A stretch of 64,000 nt of DNA. It comes from Chrysoperla carnea. Its lineage: Eukaryota; Arthropoda; Insecta; Neuroptera; Chrysopidae. Of the stretch, positions 10,236-23,400 are shown piece after piece (position 1 is the first letter of the stretch; each line of letters begins with the position of its first letter). The notes below the pieces were generated by a model. It made no database searches, was not told where the DNA came from, and was given only the letters and a program-made list of their open reading frames with translations. The stretch covers positions 46,597,935-46,661,934 of the forward strand of contig NC_058338.1 in NCBI RefSeq assembly GCF_905475395.1. The letters are read 5' to 3'. Made by a program: the position numbers and the translations under genes.

Positions 10236-10723
10236 TAGTGTCCGACCGAAACTAAAATTACTTTCGAAACCAAATTTTCGGTATCTGTCTCAGTTTCGGC
10301 CGAAACCGAAACTAAAACTTTTTTTAGAAAGGTTAAAAATTGATTGTTTACTGAAATTTGGCTTATTTTTTACTCATATACAGACAGTTAACACAACAAG
10401 AAGATCACACACAATTAAATCCTAGCAATAGCAGGCAGTTGTTTCAATGTTTGAGTGGTTAAAATTAATAAAACCAAATCCAAGAACGTATACACCAAAC
10501 AACACATAAAATCACAACAAAGTTACACCGATCTGGCCGGCAAACTCAGCAGACACAAATTCAATAAAAGTTAGTCGAACGACGTGCGATAATTCACTAG
10601 CGCAGAGTTTCGGTGTGGTCGAAAGATCGGCAGATTATTTGCCAAAACCGATACTGATGCCGAAACTGTATTTTTTGGTCGAAACTGGTCGAAAACCGAA
10701 ACCGAACCTTCGGCCGGACACTA
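10236..10723. mobile_element. Non-autonomous hAT-like element (488 bp)
   Basis: The ends are inverted repeats: TAGTGTCCGACCGAAAC at the left and CGGCCGGACACTA at the right. Inside are repeated CCGAAACCGAAAC / GGTTTCGG motifs facing inward from both ends. The flanking octamers are TTTATAAC (10,228-10,235) and ATTATAAC (10,724-10,731), 7 of 8 identical, as for the 8-bp duplications made by hAT transposases. No transposase frame. The plus-strand open frame at 10,615-10,842 crosses the right end and is not a gene. Confidence 0.75.
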
Positions 10724-10731
10724 ATTATAAC

Positions 10732-13117
10732 ATTGTACTAAATCAATTTTTTTACGTATTTGTAATCATAGTTGATACTTTATTGGATCCTCATCCAAAT
10801 AGTCTCACCAGGACTTATTTGGATGATCCTAATATAGATTAAGGGGTCTATTACTAGTTGGGATATTAGGTGCTCTTTTCGTTCATTTTCACTTTTTAAT
10901 TAAAATCAAATTTTAAATTTTTTACTGTTTAATTGTAATTGAAACCAAATGGTGAAAATTAAAAAAAAAAAAATCATTAATTGATTTCTTAAGTTGTGTA
11001 GAAAGTTGTAAGTCGTTTTTCGTAGAATTACAACGGTCAACCTTTTTCCAAAATTGACAGGAAACAATATTTCTTATTGTAAGAAATGATTTTGAATTGA
11101 AAACGTAATTTTTTTTTGGAAGATCTCGGCAAGTAAATGCATCAAATTCAATTCCTGGATATTAATTTCATGAACTATCAATATCCTAATAAAAAATAAA
11201 TATAGTTTGTGTTCTAAAGTTTCTTATAAATAATTATTTCAGGATGCTACTTGATATTTTAATGCACGGATAAAGACCTGCATATGTTATTATTATTGTA
11301 ATATATTTCAATACCCTTCGCTTGCCTCATACTTGTACATTTTTTCCGTTAAAATAATAATTTGCGTTTTAAATTTAGGTTACAATATTCGTGACGTAAT
11401 TTTTTATTTTAGAAGGGTTGTTATTCTAAAAAACTATATATTCCATCTCTTAGTATTCCCTCCGTTCACCCCTTTTTTGTTATCCCTTTTTTGTTATTTT
11501 TATATATTATTGCACTATTATTTTTAAGTGATAATAACTTTTTTGTTTTATAAGTTATGGATAACACAAATGAAAATATGAAAATCAAAGAAAATAGGGA
11601 ATATTCATGTATTTTTTTAAATTTTTAATACATTGTTTACACCGTTATAACAAAGTAAAAAATATAAATACTGCTTAAAAATGATGCTGTATTTAATTGT
11701 AAAAAAATATTTAAAATACATTATAATTTATAGATATTTAAACGCAGTTTTTTGGCGCTCTCTGTTGATGACGTATAAGTACGTAATCTGTCAATTGGTG
11801 ACAGTTCAATGTATAATTTACACTTAAAACACAGAATTTACACACGTTATTATTAAATTTTCTAATAAAAAGCCGTAGAATAATAGAAATCAATATAATA
11901 CTTGGTAATATCATGCGAAATGTAAGTAATTAATACCATACTGTATGTCAAAAAATTTGCCAAGCCAGTACTCTGATGTCACGTCCGTATAAAAATTTGA
12001 ATTTCCGTTTTAGAAATTTTTAAATGCCCTCATTGAATTTGTACTTTTATTAATTAATTTTAAGTAATTAAAAAGATATTAATTACTAAAATAATGGTTT
12101 AGTTGAAATGTCCAGCCAATAAAGTTACGGAAGAAAAATAATTGAACCAAATTTAAATTTCATGAATATTCTCTATTCCAAAGGTTTCATTTACTACTTT
12201 GAAAGTCATCATAAACTTTACCGACGATTAATGGAGATTCTCTCAAAAAACTTTACACTAGTTTCATTATCTACGGTAAATCTAATTTTGAAATTAAATG
12301 ATTTTAAAAAATATGAGCAAGCAATTTTTTAAGGCAAAAAAGATCTATTATTAAACCTTCACTCAAACATATGTCAATGTTTGATTGTAAAATAATTATA
12401 TAGCTTTGGAGTGTGCTATTTTTTTTTTGAAACAAAAACCCCCCTGAAAAAGTTTTTAGGTAACAATAGGTATTCGTAAAGTTACTTTTTTAATAAAATC
12501 TCATAATCACTTTACCTAACTTATGAAATAAATGACCTTCTTGGGTCTGTTTTCATTTAAAAAAAAAATATTGTTGTGAGTTATAATGCGTCATATAGGT
12601 AGATTTAAAATTGATTGGTAAAGCCTACTAACCGATCACTTGCTGCATGTATTTTTACGAGAATCATTGTTCAATGGTCAAAAAAAATGCATTGACGAGA
12701 TTTTATTTTTGACATAATTAAATTGTAATTGAGCTAGCTCTTTAATTTTGTAATGAACAATATCAGTATTGTTTTTATTTTTTTCACAAAAACAATATTC
12801 TGCCCCATGCAAAGGCACAAATCAAGAAACACTTGAGCGTGAATAAACTGTAAACAAAGTGTCACGGAAATTGCCGAATATCCTGGAACCGTGAATAGTT
12901 AGGATCTTAGCTCAGGGAATTGCAGGCGTATTTAATTTATTTTTAATACTTGACTGAAATATATGCTAACAGGATTAGCAATTCATGAAAAGAAATAAGC
13001 TCGGCGGGTGTATATATCGACTTAACATTTATGTGAATGGCATTTAAACATTGAAGGATTGGTAAAGCTTAGTTTAGTCATTGCTAAAATCAAGAGTTAA
13101 AGTTTATTGTAAACCTA
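10732..13117. other. AT-rich sequence, nothing recognised
   Basis: No gene-like frame. The 64-codon frame at 11,333-11,527 is a hydrophobic AT-driven frame without splice context. A near-perfect 'tggatcctcatccaaatag / atttggatgatcct' inverted pair at 10,785-10,830 is a small hairpin. Confidence 0.4.
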
Positions 13118-13547
13118 CAGTATTGTAAAAAATTTTGGTTTATTGCACGATACATACATATAAACCAATATCAATCAATACTCTAATCAATACTCTCTGT
13201 TCACCAAGTGATGGATCTTCGATGAACTCATAATTAGATTAAAATTTTGCTTTTATATCATCGGCAACCTTATAGTATTATTATAAACTGCAAGATTGTC
13301 TAAATATTTTAGATAGTTTTTTTATCACACTCTCTAGATTTTTTTTTATATAGAAATATCCAATTGAAAAGGATAACCTATATGATTCATCATTTTTTCA
13401 GCCAACTTTGAAGGATAAAATAATAATAAAAAGCCCGATGACCTAGGAATTTTTGTGATTTTTGGAAACTTTGTTAATCAGAAAATGTATTTCTAATATT
13501 TTATTGAAATCCCTAGTATTATTCAATCCTTGCATATCTCCTTAATT
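13118..13547 (+). repeat. Dispersed repeat family C, copy 1
   Basis: Direct partner of 62,679-63,237. They share 'cagtattgtaaaaaa', 'tttggtttattgcac', 'gatacatacatataaacc', 'gatggatcttcgatgaactc', 'atatcatcg', 'actctctagattttt', 'atatccaattgaaaaggata', 'aaaagcccgatgacc' and 'ccctagtattattcaat'. No open frame or terminal inverted repeats. Class unknown. Confidence 0.75.
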
Positions 13548-15115
13548 AACAGTAATTATGTCATAAAATGGTGCAGTAAATCGCCTTTAAAATTTTTACC
13601 TTTTGTGTATTTAACTATTTAATTACTGATTATCCAAGTTTTGTAAATTCCTTAATATATTGCCATCGCGGAGCAACTACCTTAATTGACAAATTTTTAT
13701 TTTATCATCTTAAAAAATACCAAATAATGATCAAATTTATTTTTCTTTACTTAACATATTTTTGAAAAGTTAAAACAAATCTACCAATTCTGTACCTCTA
13801 AGTGAAATACATTGTAGTGTATAACGGTGTGGTCCCTATGGCTAATAATAATTATCTTAACATTTTTTTTTTCTTGACTCATAACAGAATACGCCAGGTA
13901 AATATTTTTTACCTGGGTTCGTCTTCATGAAAGAATATATATAATATTAAAAGTATTGCATATGGTTTGCTTTTTTGAAGGTACATCATTATCGTAAAAG
14001 TGAGATGGTAAAATATTTTAACTTATACACCCGCCCAATTCAGTCGGCTATATTTCAAAAGTAATTTATATATTAGCACAAGAGATTTTTTAAAAGCTAA
14101 CATGAAATGTTAAAAATAACAAAATTTACTTTTAGATAAAATATTTGGTTTCTGTTTTAGATATCTTATTCTCAATTATCTGGAAAGTGTTTCGATATTT
14201 AATAGTCTAGTCGCAGCAATACAGGTTCCCTTGTTTCTTTATGTCATGGGATACCGGGGACTTTTCCTTATGTCATGGCTTTTTGAACATTCAATAAATA
14301 ATCCCGTTGTTAAAACCTGTTCAAGTTAATTATTTATTATTCAATCATTTTTTTAACGTTGAATCGAATGCGACTAGTCTCGAGATCTCAAAATCATTTC
14401 ACATTGGAGACAGAGCAGATAATCCCAGAATGACAAAAATATTTCAGCGAACTCAGATTGATAACTGATATCATGAGGACTATGAAATCGAGACCAAGGT
14501 GTACTTTTCTCGATTAAATAAGTTTTCTCGAGAAGAGGTTTCTTTTGTTCTCCTCCCTCTTCGGCTCGCTGGATTGCAAGCATTTTATTATTAAATTACC
14601 CTTGCGGCCGTACATCCTTAACACAAACCAACTTTTGTTTTGTCTTTTATTTTAGTTTTTTATTACTTGAGCTATTCTTGTTGCGATTTATTATTGCTGC
14701 ATGGTTTTTGTTCTGGTAATCACCGTTGCGCGGAATGGCAAATAAGAATGCAGGATTGATGTTTCATTTTCCCAGTTTTCCCAAATAAGTCGTTTTTCTA
14801 AATTCCATTTACCCTCAATGTCAGTTCAAATTTTATCATATTTATAAACTATAATTCATATTTATAAACTACTCAAGAAAATAATTTATTATTAAAAAAA
14901 TTGATATTCACCGCTGATGACGTGATGTCCAGTTGAATAATTTCAACTAAAGATATTTAGTTACATTTTATCAATATTTATTATTTTTTGAGTGCATTAG
15001 ATAAAGATAAGATGAACGATCAAGTATATCCAACAAAGATAGTAATTTAATATGTATTTTTTCTGTTTGCATTACAAGATTTTTGTATTTTTTTTCTTCA
15101 TTTAGAAGTTGTCAA
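13548..15115. other. AT-rich sequence, nothing recognised
   Basis: A minus-strand 69-codon frame at 14,374-14,583 has a less AT-biased composition than its surroundings (many Glu, Ser and Arg). It has no recognised domain and no clear splice context, so I do not call it a gene. Confidence 0.35.
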
Positions 15116-15118
15116 TAC

Positions 15119-15786
15119 ATATTGGATGATTTTTTAAAAAAGTTTCCACCTTTTTATTTCGAAAACGGATTGTAAAATCGTAAAACGCAAAAACACGTTT
15201 CGGCTCATTTTTTGGGGGAATGAAAATATAGTAATATTTGTAACTGTACTCAATACTTATACATCGTATGTATACATATACAAATTTTACACACAGCTAC
15301 ATATTTATTAATACTTTTAACATCTACTGCAGATTGTTGTTTTTTAAGGAAAATAGCAACTTTTGTTTAAAAAATTTGTTCCTAGTCAGTTTTCGGTACC
15401 TACTTTAACGAATTTTTAAGATTAGAAACTGTAAGAATATCACAGAAAAAATATTATTTTGGGAATTTGATTGTTAAAAATGTTTTTGGTAGAAACTATT
15501 TAAAACTGAAATCAGATGCTACCAATAGAGGTCTAGAGAAATCTTTTCTAAAAGTTCCTTTTTTGCGGATAAAAATAAGAATCTTTTACAAAAAATATAG
15601 ACCTATGTTGTTTCATTTAAAAAAACTACCTTGACCTCTGTTTTACCTCCTGTAGCTGTCACCGTAAAAAAAAACTAAACATTATGTTTTTATTCTCCCT
15701 GAAGATGAAGCGATTTTTGTTTTTCCATTTTTTATTATCTATTCCGTTTACGAGATATAAAACTTTTTAAAAAATCATCCTGTATA
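15119..15786. mobile_element. TIR element with GGATGATTTTTTAAAAA ends
   Basis: The left end 'ttggatgattttttaaaa' followed by 'aagttt' is inverted at the right end as 'aaactttttaaaaaatcatc'. The inner part (aaaacggatt near 15,163) matches inverted 'attccgttta' near 15,750. About 0.67 kb with no transposase. Probably a non-autonomous Tc1/mariner-like element. Confidence 0.5.
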
Positions 15787-15910
15787 TTCAGATATCTTTG
15801 TGTATGCTTTTAATATTTAGACAGACGACTTTACATTCAATGTCACCGTATTTTATTTAAACATTGTAAGTAATTTAAGTTTAAATGATATGTGTACTTA
15901 GTACATATAA

Positions 15911-16043
15911 GGGATGGTTCTTTTTGTTTATACTTTTTACACTTGGTGTAAGTAGAAAAGAATAGTGATATTTAGTGTATTATGCAAGACTATCCTTGCC
16001 TACATACATTGAGTGTAAAAGATGTAAGCGAAAAGAACATCAC
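15911..16043. mobile_element. Short MITE (~133 bp)
   Basis: The left arm 'gggatggttctttttgttta' plus 'tactttttacact' is an imperfect inverted repeat of the right arm 'agtgtaaaagatgtaagcg' plus 'aaaagaacatcac'. The arms are about 35 bp around a ~65-bp centre. Non-coding. Confidence 0.5.
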
Positions 16044-16204
16044 AAAGACAGATTTTAAAAAATTATACATATTTCAATATATGGGATGTTCTATAAATTC
16101 GCTTCGAAAACCTAGCTTTGAAAATGCAAACAAAATTTTTGATTTTTTATAATAATCGAAAAAAACCTTTTTAATCTTATTGACATAAAACCATAATAAG
16201 CTAC

Positions 16205-16460
16205 TTTATTTATATATTTGTATGAATGCACATATAAGTCTATGTATTGCATGTATGCTTTACATTGAAAATTTAATACTATTTTCTAACAAATTTAAAT
16301 AAGTAATTATATGAATTTACATTAAAAAAATTTTTTTTAATGGTATTTCGTCTCTTATTTTCACAATTTCTTAATTAATTTTTATTTTTCAATAATTCTA
16401 ATTTGACATCTACTATACCATTTAGATGTAAACAAGAAATTGGTCATATTTTGAATAAAA
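16205..16460 (+). repeat. Dispersed repeat family B, diverged copy 2
   Basis: Shares 'ttacattgaaaatttaata', 'aacaaatttaaataa', 'cttattttcacaatttctta', 'tttttcaataattctaattt' and 'gacat' in the same order as the copies at 26.5 and 52.2 kb, with many substitutions. It looks older than those copies. Confidence 0.5.
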
Positions 16461-16464
16461 TGCA

Positions 16465-18498
16465 TGATTTATTGTAAATTTTTTAAGAGCGCTGCGATCG
16501 ATTTTGCTGTACCCTACATCTACGATGCTCTTTGCCATGCTCTCTGTATCCCATGCTCCCTGGAAATCATTCTCGAGAAAACTGATATATTCGAAAATTT
16601 TCGTAAACTAAAACATATGGCGGCCGACAGGCCACCATAATTGTGTCGGTTTTTTAAAAACTTATAATTTATTAAGCACTGACATTCAACAGTTTCTATG
16701 CAGAGTATTTGAACAATTAACTCAGCCAAAATGGCGGGCGTTAGCTATTGCAATAATAATAGAACAATAAAAATGAAAACTAGTTTGTTTAAAATTTGCT
16801 TATAAATCGTGTCTAATTATTTCCATGTAAGATAAATTCATTCTTAAAAATATCATACTTTTAATAATCCTTGTAATTTGTAATATTCACAGCCATTCAC
16901 AATCATTTCTAATTGATTAATGCAAAAACTAGGTAGTGAAACTAACTTATTCATCAACAAATATTTACCGGCCGTGTTTTTTATTTTGTTACAATATTTT
17001 ACAGTATCTACCAGAGACTGTTGAACCATGGATCACAATTTAGGTACATTTATAGTTTTTAGTATTCATTTTCAAGTATAATAACAGGAATAATTTTTCT
17101 GTATAGAAATCATTTCCATTATTCCTACCCACTATGGATTCTTTAGAAAATTTTATAATAAATTAAATATTAAATAACTATCGACAAAATATTTTTTTTA
17201 TATGTTATTGTTTAATTATGTGATCACATTGTCTCGCATCTCAGTGAATCCCAGATCACCCTGTTCGATTGTAAGTCGGGACATTCCCTTCAAGAAGTCT
17301 CTCACTGACTACTTCAGTCTTTAGGGAACACCACCATAGAAAATAATTTATTGAATCAAAAATACTACAACTAGTTTCTCTTGTAGACACATTCTTTTCT
17401 GATGTATTAATAGTTCACAACTACTTATTTCTTTGACTCAGAGTAGGCTATGCAGACCTATAGAAAAAGATAAAACATTTGCAACATTCAAATCCTATAT
17501 TTGTTGATCGTAGATATAATGCGTTGCTTTGATCCAAAAGATACGACGGTGCTTTTTTAAAAAACTTGTAAATATAATTAACTAGTAATAGTAAAAACTT
17601 TTTGAACCAAAAACTTCCCTTTCTATTTTACTTGAAGCACATGGACAATCATTTTGTTGTGTGCTTTCCCTTTGTTGAGTAATTTTATATAGTTGCTGTG
17701 TCATGAATAGCGATGTTTCAAGAAATCGAAGCGTATATTTACCAAGGTACAACACTTTACTCTATTCATTAAAGTAATATTTATTGAATTAAATAATTAA
17801 AGATAGATGCTAATTACTTTATTTGTGTAAAAACTAAGAGTATAGTGACGTGTAAACTGGGATTTTTCCCAGGTAAACTCGCAATTTTTATAACAATGTA
17901 TATTTAGTCCTATTTCGATCCAGACCAAATTTAATCTTGTTTATAACAATATGAAATCTGTATCTTAAACTTAAAATTCAATTTTATATCTTATCGAAAA
18001 TGATTTATTCAGATTTTTTAACGTGAATTCAGATATTCAACTTCGATAACGAACGAACAGAGACTTGTAAGTAAATAGGAGTGAATTTTGTATAACCTTC
18101 ACTGTATTAGTGTGTGTGTGTATGTAAGCAATGCACATTTTACTGTGTAAAATAAACTCGATTTGACTTAAGAATATAAATTATATTAAAGTATATAAAG
18201 TAGCTAAAACCATATATGTAGAATTATATTTATACCGGCTTAACTGGCTAACTATAACTTATAACCATATTCCATTTGGTTTTTAAGTAAAATAATGGTA
18301 ATATACACTCTACTCACTATTTCACTACTCATTGTGTGTGTGTATGAGTTAAGTAAATATGTCTTAAGAGCTAAGTTAGCTTATTATTAAACATAATATT
18401 ATTGTTTAAATACTTGTTTTAACTTAAAAAATATTTTTGTTTAAAATATAAAATGTTCTACGTCTGCCTGTTGGCTGTGGCTACTACAGCCATTAGCC
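16465..18498. other. AT-rich sequence with a possible diverged repeat
   Basis: The stretch at 17,634-17,760 (agcacatggacaatcatt ... accaaggtacaacact) is weakly similar to 19,136-19,270 (gcgcacatggataatcat ... accaaggtgcgacact), suggesting one more old dispersed family. The minus-strand frame at 16,520-16,729 shows no domain. No gene recognised. Confidence 0.4.
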
Positions 18499-18500
18499 AA

Positions 18501-18713
18501 TATAGAGTGTCTCTGAAAGGTTGGGACAATGATCTACCAATATCTTAAGCTTACTAAACTTGCGTATAAAATTATTCCTCGAGAGAGTTAATCCTTACCA
18601 AGTAAATTGAGCCACAGCCTGGATTGCTATTTAATTTCAAATTTTCTTGATTTCGATCACTCTGACTATATTTGTGGTATAGCATTGTCCTAACCTTTTA
18701 GGAACAACCTGTA
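18501..18713. mobile_element. MITE with TACAGG(G)TGTTCCT-type ends
   Basis: The left end 'gtgtctctgaaaggttggga' plus 'caatg' matches, inverted, the right end 'cattgtcctaacctttta' plus 'ggaacaacctgta', with a few mismatches. About 213 bp and non-coding. End-type resembles insect Tc1/mariner-derived MITEs. Confidence 0.55.
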
Positions 18714-19907
18714 TTTTAGTACATTTTTACTTCATTCAATAGGTATTGATAAAAAATATTAGCGAATGGTTGACCAAGAACGACTTTTGTTTGAAATATA
18801 TTTATAAAAAAATTATTTTTTTTATTTACTTAAAAATTAACTAACACCATTCATATTGTTTTACCATTCTTAAGAAAATATTTTTCAACTGCAAGATGAA
18901 CCTCAGTAATGCTAGTACAAGTTTAGTGAAATACCACGCTGCTTTTTTTATTACTTTACTTTCTTTTTTAAACTTTGAAATCATTCCATGAAATATACGG
19001 GCATTTCGTCTAAAACTAAGGGCTATACAGTCAACTCTCAAAAATACGGATATTTCCGTATGAATACGGACGTCTGGTGCATAATATAACAAAATTCTAA
19101 CTAATTATCAATTTTAACTTTTTTCACTTGAAAATAAGCGCACATGGATAATCATTATCTCAGTTGCTTAGTACTAACTTAACTTTGTATTCATATAGTT
19201 TCTGTCGTGTGGAGCAAAATCATTCAAAACTGAAAGATGATCCAAAATATTGCCACCAAGGTGCGACACTCTCCTAAGATTTAAATACTCCATGCTGAAG
19301 TTTTATCCAAGTAACAAAACTTTTCAAAACAAATCATGCATTTCTATATGAAATAAAACACACTAAAATGCATTCGTTTTTTTGGAGACAGTTGACAAAG
19401 CACACAGATTTTTGTTTGCATGATTGAATAAAATAATCATGATCGGAGATGCTCATCCAAAATAACAAAGTGTTATTTTAACCTTAAATTAAATATATAA
19501 AAAACAGTTTAATTAATTATATTTAAAAAAATTAATTTTATTGTTTTAACAAATCGGCATCATTTTAAAAACAAATAAATATACAATCTTGATTTTTGTG
19601 CAAATCCATTACAAATTTTATGTTTGTTATTACATGTAAGCACAGATTGAAATTGTTATAATAAATATTAAACGCATTTTAAGCATCACTGGTGTGAAAC
19701 GTAGCATTCACAGAGGAAAAACGTTTATTTAGTTTGTGTGGCTGGCTGCTTTGATGAGTGGTTTATTAAAAATGTGTGTTCATATAGCATGTTCGGGAAA
19801 TATTATGCAAAACTAATACTAACAAGTTAAATGCGACAAGTTGTGGATTTTAAAGAATCCACTAAATTAAATAGCTAGTATTTTTCCTTTATTTCTAGAA
19901 AGGACCT

Positions 19908-20490
19908 CGCAAGATTAGATAGGAAAATAGCTTTCTGTGAATCTTTTTCCAACCCACCCTAAATTTTCTTTGATCAAAAGCACTCACTCTTCAAGCTATG
20001 GGAGATAAAAACTACGAATATATTATAGTCTTAGTGTATGACTAGAAAAATGGTTTTCTGAGAAACTTATTCAAATCGCCCCCAAAATGTTCTTCGGTTT
20101 GACTCGATCAAAAGCTCTCACGACAACGAAATTTTTTAACCGGTAGTTTTCGAGTTAAGGGCCATTAGAGCTGCACATATATTATAGTCATCTAACCCGT
20201 AGGTCAAAAATTACTCGTTACAAATTACTCGTTACAAAGATTTTGTGGCTATCAGAGCTTTGATCGGAACGATTCGAAGAATATTTTGGGGACGGTTTGA
20301 AAATTTTCAAGAAAGTCATTTTCCTAGTCATATACTCAAATATAATATATTTATAGCTTTGACCGCCTGTAGCTTAAACTCGTAAAAAATTTGTTTGGCT
20401 CTGAAAGCTTTTGATCAGAATGATTTAAAGAACATTTGTGGGTAGGTTAGAAATGGTTTCACAGAAACAATTTTTATCTATTATCTTGCG
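19908..20490. repeat. 583-bp imperfect inverted repeat (foldback-like)
   Basis: Starts 'cgcaagattagata' and ends 'atctattatcttgcg'. Further inside, 'ttctgtgaatctttttcc' pairs with 'ggtttcacagaaac', 'ccaacccacc' with 'gtgggtaggtt', and 'tgatcaaaagc' with 'gcttttgatca'. Inner blocks repeat once more in each arm (gatcaaaagctctc / cagagctttgatc). So each arm holds two degenerate subunits. No target duplication is evident. Probably an old foldback MITE. Confidence 0.6.
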
Positions 20491-20494
20491 CATT

Positions 20495-23400
20495 TGTTAA
20501 AAAAAGGTTGTTTTCTTCTTTAATCTCTACTATCTTCTCTGTGAAACCATGGTTTAATCTGTTTAAAAGCAATGATTTTATAGACTTAGACAAATAGACA
20601 AATATTTCCGACTTGAATCAGTCTTTTATATTGATAAATTTGAAATCTGTAGTATTTTTTTTATTCCGTTTAAAAAATTCTGTATTTTCAGAGGTCGGTG
20701 GTAGTTCTCTATAATCCGAGAAATTCAAATACAAACTGACAAATATCAACTGTATTTTTTTTTTTAATATACAAATTACACTGTTAATAAGATATGTAAA
20801 CTATATTTTTTTTTAAATTATCAAATTTATTGCCATTAAAAATATCAAAATAATAAGTTCTTATTTATTTTTAAAAAATTTTAATTTATTAGTTGCTGAT
20901 TTAACTAAAAGTTGTTGTCTAAAAGATTATCAATTTTTTTTTAAGATAAAGATTAATTTTCATAATTTGTAATACTAGATACAATGATTTTTGTTTGACA
21001 TTTTAATAAATGTCGAAGATTACATTTTTTTTCAACTCAGTTATCTTAACATCCTGTATAAACGAAAGAAATTACAAATATATAAATTAATTAAAACACT
21101 TATTAATTACAAAATAGTTACACATGTAATTTTATTGTCTGTTAACACAATATTAAAATTAATATAAATTAATTATAAATTTTATGCTATAAAATTATAT
21201 TAATTGAGATCTTTTTAAACTTGAAGATTATATAAATGCTAAAGATGAGACTGCTATGCTAAGGAACGTTTTTGGTTTAAATTTTGTGTTAGGCGTTCTG
21301 TATGCTGGCGTTGCCAACCACCAATTGAATGACTCAGGAGGGAACCTTTTAAGCCTGTGAATTAAAAATTTCCATTCCTTTGTTTTGAATAGTGGGTGGC
21401 CCTTTATCAACAATATTTTTTGTTAAAAAACGGAAGTTTAAAAAAAAATGTCTCATTAATATTGAAATCGATTTATCGGAAACTACCGTTTCATTGACTT
21501 CGTCTATACAAGATTATTATAAAATATATCTAGCAAACAAGAATACTTGAGCTTAAGTTATCATGAACACTTTATCTATTCTTGTTTAGTTTATCTACTC
21601 CATCCACTTGAACACAGAGTTAGAGTAGTGAACTGTTAGTGAACACCTAGGTAGATCGTAGATGGTAAGGTATATGGTTGGTATACCGTCCATACGATGA
21701 AGATCATCTAATAGTATAACATATAACAAATCGGCAATCATTCGTTGTTCGTACTACTCAAGAGACTATCAGATTCTCAGGCTTTCTCTTTAATACTTGG
21801 TGTAGATACCAACTTACCAAGAGTCTTCTTGCATTATTATAAAGGTAACCCACCATCGTATCGTCATCATCAAGATGAACAAACCACACCATACGAAGAA
21901 GTCAATACAGACCATCCACACATACACTCACATGTTTCTTATTGTATAAAGTTGTCGCGGCCATGAGGCATGTTTACAGGGAATGTAGTCGAGACTTAAT
22001 AAAAAAGCTAAATTGTCTCAAGAGTAACTTACTTTTTGATCCTTCGAACCGAATATTAAAAATAAAAGTATGAATAAATTACTTTGGTAATTTAAAAAAA
22101 TTTGTATTAGTACAATTTCCTAAAAACAAAAATTTATTAAAATTTTGTTTGATATAGTATTTTGTTTCAAAAAAATGTCGCATGACAAGGCTATTTTTGG
22201 TTCAAATATTTGATCGGAATCGGTTTAAATTTAAAATTACATTCTGTTTGAAATTCATTGTTGAAAGTAGGTAATATGAAACATATTTTTGTTTACGATT
22301 TCAACATCCTTGAAATTCATAAAGTTTGAAGGAAATATTGTCCCGAGGAATCGAGTTATGTAAGTTGAATTTCAATTTTTCTTAGAAAACAGAAGTTAAA
22401 AAAATTGTACTCAATATTAATTACTGAGGCTGTTAAAATTCGAGTAGATCTATGTTATGTGTTATACGTTATATGTCACGACGTCAGTATGAGCTAACAA
22501 ATATTTCTAAGCGGTAGGGGTTTCCATTTTGCACAGTTGTAGTAAGAGAGTTAGTCTTAGCGTAAAAATTTTGGATTTTTATACCGTTTCACAAAGATCT
22601 TATCTTTTCATTGTAAACATGACTTTATCCTACTCCGAGCTCTGTACTGAATAAAGTCGATGGTGGCTATTTCTGTTGAATGTTTCTACACAAGTATAAC
22701 AAACACAACAGACAGACACAATATTGTGTTGTTTGTTGCCACACTTTGCAACATATATTGCCTTTTTATATATCATTCGTTGTTCGTTCTATGTTTGTTT
22801 GGGTTGTGTTGTATGTATATGTATATATGTATGTATGTACGTTTTACGTTGTTGCCATTATTGTTTATTTTATAAACATTTTTCAAAAAAAAACTTATAT
22901 CTCTACAATCATAATGTAGTTTTTTAACTAATACACATAATTCATATATCTCTCAATAGTTTGACATCTCTACTGAACAGAATGTACTGATTCAATCAAC
23001 GCTCATGAAAAATAACTGTTTAATGTTTATATGCGATTTATTTGAAATTAAATTGTATGGAAAATAAATCAAAATCAATTTTATTGATTTGAAAAATATT
23101 TTGAAAAAAAAAAAAAATTGAACAATACGCTTTTCATACATTTGTTATCTCTTAAAAAGTAAAATCCTTTAATAATTGTGACTGCTGCTGGATTCGAGCT
23201 AAGTAATCACTAAAATAACAAAATACATACTCACTCTACATTCAAGAAATGACCACAATATAACTAGATTTTGCTATGACTAGAAGTAAGTTTAAATTTG
23301 TTAATCTAAAAATATCGTTAACAGAGAGTGTAGTTAGAGAATAAATATACGGTATCCATGCAGTTTTTACTTTTAGAGTTTTTACACTTTTCAATCTGTT

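Noticed and set aside
16520..16729. A minus-strand 69-codon frame with several Cys
   Set aside because: No recognisable cysteine pattern, repeat partner or splice context.
19025..20755. Possible pogo/Tigger-like ends ('cagtcaactctcaaaaatac' near 19,027 and 'gtagttctctataatccgag' near 20,700)
   Set aside because: Orientation and spacing do not form a convincing terminal inverted repeat pair. Each could be a lone decayed end.
21228..21413. A 61-codon minus-strand frame with some protein-like composition
   Set aside because: No domain, splice site or related copy was seen; too short to support by itself.
22660..22927. Three overlapping open frames rich in Cys, Tyr and Val
   Set aside because: They overlap in three registers across a (TG/TA)-rich simple-sequence tract, so they are a low-complexity effect.
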